Origin: Candidatus Sulfurimonas baltica
GTDB lineage: Bacteria > Campylobacterota > Campylobacteria > Campylobacterales > Sulfurimonadaceae
Assembly (NCBI RefSeq): GCF_015265455.1
Contig: NZ_CP054492.1
Span: forward strand, 2,418,001 to 2,482,000
Direction: 5' to 3'
DNA length: 64,000 bases
Below the pieces are notes generated by a model, which was not told where the DNA came from, ran no database searches, and saw only the letters and a program-made list of their open reading frames with translations. Every line of letters begins with the position of its first letter. Position 1 is the first letter of the stretch. The position numbers were made by a program, and so were the translations under genes. This document shows, piece after piece, positions 61,848-64,000 of this stretch.

Positions 61848-62531
61848 TTACAGCAGTATCTTGCTGACCACTGCCATAACAGCACTTTCAGAGCGTAGAA
61901 TCATTGGTGTAGATAGTCTAAAATTATCTTGTTTGCTTAGAAACTCTTTTTCTTGCGCTGAAAAACCACCTTCACAACCAATTAGAACTGTATCAAATTC
62001 AGCACCGCCATTTAAAATATTATCGCAAAAGTCAAAAACCTTTGTCTGTGGAAATTCATCTATAAAATCTTTTATATTTTTATATGTATCAAACTCTATA
62101 TAAGAGCTTCTTCCACTTTGTTGCATAGATGCTTCTGTAATCCTCTCAAACCTCTTAAAATCAAGTTTGAAATTTTTTTGACTTCTTGCACACGATATAA
62201 AAGAGATTTTTTCTACACCTATTTCACATAATGATGGAAGTACTTTTTCTATTGAATTTGCATCAATAATGCACCAGGCTACATGTAGAGACTTTTCACT
62301 TTTTATCTCTTTAAGTTCAGAGCAGACAAGAGAGAGTTCCAACACTTTTGGCTCTACATGTAGAACTCTGTACGTGTGCAAATTTTTAGTATCAGTTCGT
62401 GAGCGAAAACTTAGTTCATCACCTTCACAATGGCGTCTAACTTTAACTAAATATTTGTAAAGCTCCCCTTTTACATGTAAGGATTCCTTACCTGCATCAT
62501 CGTTAAAAATATAGGTCAAAGCCACATCCAA
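61848..62531 (-). CDS. rsmE: 16S rRNA U1498 N3-methyltransferase RsmE
   Basis: A 227-residue SPOUT-fold enzyme. N-terminal PUA-like part (HVKGELYKYLVKVRRHCEGDELSFRSR, read in pieces), then KVLELSLVCSEL, LCEIGVEKISFI, RITEASMQQSGRSS, the SAM-binding IGCEGGFSAQEKEFL and LRSESAVMAVVSKIL. The start is uncertain: a TTG gives the length stated; a later in-frame TTG at 62519 (giving MTYIFNDDAG) fits the family N-terminus better. It overlaps the end of the upstream membrane-protein gene. Confidence 0.92.
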   Translation of the reverse strand: MDVALTYIFNDDAGKESLHVKGELYKYLVKVRRHCEGDELSFRSRTDTKNLHTYRVLHVEPKVLELSLVCSELKEIKSEKSLHVAWCIIDANSIEKVLPSLCEIGVEKISFISCARSQKNFKLDFKRFERITEASMQQSGRSSYIEFDTYKNIKDFIDEFPQTKVFDFCDNILNGGAEFDTVLIGCEGGFSAQEKEFLSKQDNFRLSTPMILRSESAVMAVVSKILL

Positions 62532-62923
62532 AAAGAGATACTTAAGGTTACTAACACTTCAAGCATTAAAATTTTAAGCGCAAAAGTTTTATACACACTT
62601 AGAGCATTTTGCTCTTTTTTGTTCAAATATTTCAATCTTGATGAGCGTTTTACCTCCAAGACTATTATAGCTACTGCAAAAATTATCATAGCAATATTTG
62701 CTAAAGTGAACTCAAGATGTTTAGCGGCCATCATAACAATGCCTGTAAAAATAATTACACCAATTGCTATTGAACCTATTGGCATAAATAGCCTCATAAA
62801 TCTTCTATATTTAGTTATATCTTTTGCACGCAAAAGCATAAAAACATTGATTAAAATCACACCCAAAACAGACATAACACCGTAGTTATGTGTTACAATA
62901 CTCATATCATACATTTCATTCAT
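62516..62923 (-). CDS. four-helix membrane protein, unknown function
   Basis: 135 residues with four hydrophobic helices (about 14-32, 45-68, 74-92, 111-133) and a basic loop (EVKRSSRLKYLNKKEQN). No motif allowing assignment to a named family. It is divergent from moeA and overlaps rsmE by 16 bp, so it is translationally linked with rsmE. Confidence 0.65.
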   Translation of the reverse strand: MNEMYDMSIVTHNYGVMSVLGVILINVFMLLRAKDITKYRRFMRLFMPIGSIAIGVIIFTGIVMMAAKHLEFTLANIAMIIFAVAIIVLEVKRSSRLKYLNKKEQNALSVYKTFALKILMLEVLVTLSISFWMWL

Positions 62924-62970
62924 AGTGGAATTTTACTATAATTATTATAATTTTTACTAAAAGGCGGGCA

Positions 62971-64000
62971 ATGGCTGTAACTATCGAAGAAGCGTTAGAA
63001 CTTATCTATAAAAACTCACCAGAAAAATCATTAAAAATATTGCCACTTGAACAACTACTAGGTTATGTTTTATGTGAAGATATAGTCGCAAAACACAACC
63101 TTCCTCCATACGACAACTCAGCGATGGACGGCTACGCTGTAAAAGTTGAAGATGGCGGCAAATTAGTAAAAGTCACTCATACTGTTTTTGCAGGCGATAG
63201 CTCAAAAGAGGTTCTTGAGTGTGGTTTTGCTATTAAAATTATGACGGGTGCGAAAATCCCATTTGGGACAGAGTGTATAGTTCCAATTGAGGATGTAAAT
63301 TTAGTAAGCTCTAATGAATCTAGTAAAGGTGCAGAAGTTAGTATAACCTTGCCGCATAACCTACAAAAAAATAAACATATTCGATTTTGCGGTGAAGATA
63401 TTAAAAGTGGGGATAAGCTTCTGCATAAAGGGCAAAGAGTTCATGCTCACCACATAACTTTACTGGCATCACAGGGTATTAGCCATGTCAGGGTTTACAA
63501 AAAACCTAAAGTAGCTATTTTTGCTTCGGGAAATGAGCTGAAAATGCACTTTGAAAATGTTCACTCACACCAGCTGTACAACACAAACAGCCCGACTTTT
63601 TATTCACGCGCACTTGAGCTTGGTTGTGAAGTTGAGTTTATAGGAACTGCACATGACTCGCTTGAGGATATCCATCTTCACATAAAAAGCGCACTTGACT
63701 GTGACCTAATCGTTACATCTGGTGGAGTTAGTGTAGGAGATGCGGACTTTACAAAAGAGGCTTTTGGAGCATTTGGCTATGAGATATTTTTTGATAAGGT
63801 GGAGATAAAGCCTGGAAAACCAACAACTTTCGGTAAAATTGGAAATACCTGCGTGTTAAATCTCCCTGGAAACCCATTAGCTGCAGCGCTGAACTTTGAA
63901 CTCTTTGGACAGAGTATTATATTGGCGCTAAGCGGTGATGAGTCTAAATATTTAAGCACGATAGATACAAAAATGGCAACTGATTACAGATTAAAAGCTG
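62971..64000 (+). CDS. moeA: molybdopterin molybdenumtransferase MoeA, 3' end outside window
   Basis: The frame is open for 343 codons from the ATG (ribosome site AAGGCGGGC) to the window edge. Clear MoeA signatures: LPPYDNSAMDGYAV, IMTGAKIPFGTECIVPIED, RFCGEDIKSGD, FASGNEL, TSGGVSVGDADF, KPGKPTTFGK, NLPGNPLAAALNF. MoeA inserts molybdate into adenylylated molybdopterin; the formate dehydrogenase-like molybdoenzyme 8 kb away needs the product. About 50-60 residues are missing at the C-terminus. Confidence 0.96.
   Translation, partial: MAVTIEEALELIYKNSPEKSLKILPLEQLLGYVLCEDIVAKHNLPPYDNSAMDGYAVKVEDGGKLVKVTHTVFAGDSSKEVLECGFAIKIMTGAKIPFGTECIVPIEDVNLVSSNESSKGAEVSITLPHNLQKNKHIRFCGEDIKSGDKLLHKGQRVHAHHITLLASQGISHVRVYKKPKVAIFASGNELKMHFENVHSHQLYNTNSPTFYSRALELGCEVEFIGTAHDSLEDIHLHIKSALDCDLIVTSGGVSVGDADFTKEAFGAFGYEIFFDKVEIKPGKPTTFGKIGNTCVLNLPGNPLAAALNFELFGQSIILALSGDESKYLSTIDTKMATDYRLKA

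Noticed and set aside
1-64000. CRISPR array, prophage, integrase, transposase, tRNA or rRNA genes
   Set aside because: No regularly spaced repeats, recombinase-like ORFs, cloverleaf-like sequences with CCA ends or rRNA signatures were seen.

Overview
The window looks like the chromosome of a Campylobacterota (epsilonproteobacterial) bacterium, most likely Sulfurimonas or a close relative. The evidence is low GC, AHQWKQPLN-type histidine kinases, TTG starts behind good ribosome binding sites, Ccs-type (system II) cytochrome c maturation, and a Cys-containing formate dehydrogenase. No tRNA, rRNA, CRISPR array, transposase or integrase was seen.

Layout. 1-7 kb is a phosphate-starvation region: a partial phosphate-selective porin, pstS and ppk2 on the minus strand, then pstCAB-phoU on the plus strand. 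The porin, pstS and pstC promoters share two GTAAYC hexamers 11 bp apart, followed exactly 9 bp later by a -10 hexamer; I read this as the local PHO box. 7-13 kb holds glnA, an orphan soluble histidine kinase, leuA and an OmpR-type response regulator/kinase pair. 13-25 kb holds a small secreted protein, a small beta-barrel, penicillin-binding protein 1A, an ABC ATPase, a BioF-like synthase, a diguanylate cyclase, maf, alaS, a Sel1 protein and an NrfJ-like lipoprotein.

25-50 kb is the most interesting part: a minus-strand block that looks like an extracellular or outer-membrane electron-transfer system. In transcription order it encodes a monoheme cytochrome, a 12-heme, an 8-heme and a 4-heme cytochrome, a YceI-like protein, an NHL-repeat lipoprotein, a SurA/PpiC isomerase, an outer-membrane beta-barrel, a second NHL protein, a 10- or 11-heme cytochrome, an NTF2-like protein and a dedicated CcsA+CcsB haem lyase pair. 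A stand-alone protease propeptide and a 1755-residue subtilisin-like lipoprotein follow, and then a second, fused CcsBA. Two cytochromes carry non-standard haem motifs (CX12CH and CX3CH). The ensemble resembles Geobacter porin-cytochrome and OmcZ/OzpA systems, and would suit a Sulfurimonas that passes electrons to an extracellular or mineral acceptor such as manganese oxide. That role is an inference.

50-64 kb is mostly housekeeping: DUF523, an aldehyde dehydrogenase, two small plus-strand genes, yraN, a formate dehydrogenase-like molybdoenzyme, an SDR, hom, an aminotransferase, a RodZ-like protein, rlmB, rsmI, rpmE, rsmE and the start of moeA.

Non-coding structure includes a MITE-like palindromic repeat present twice (after pstS and near 51.7 kb), a pair of covarying hairpins near 1.3 kb, a structured spacer between pstB and phoU, and strong enrichment of the palindrome TACATGTA throughout the window.
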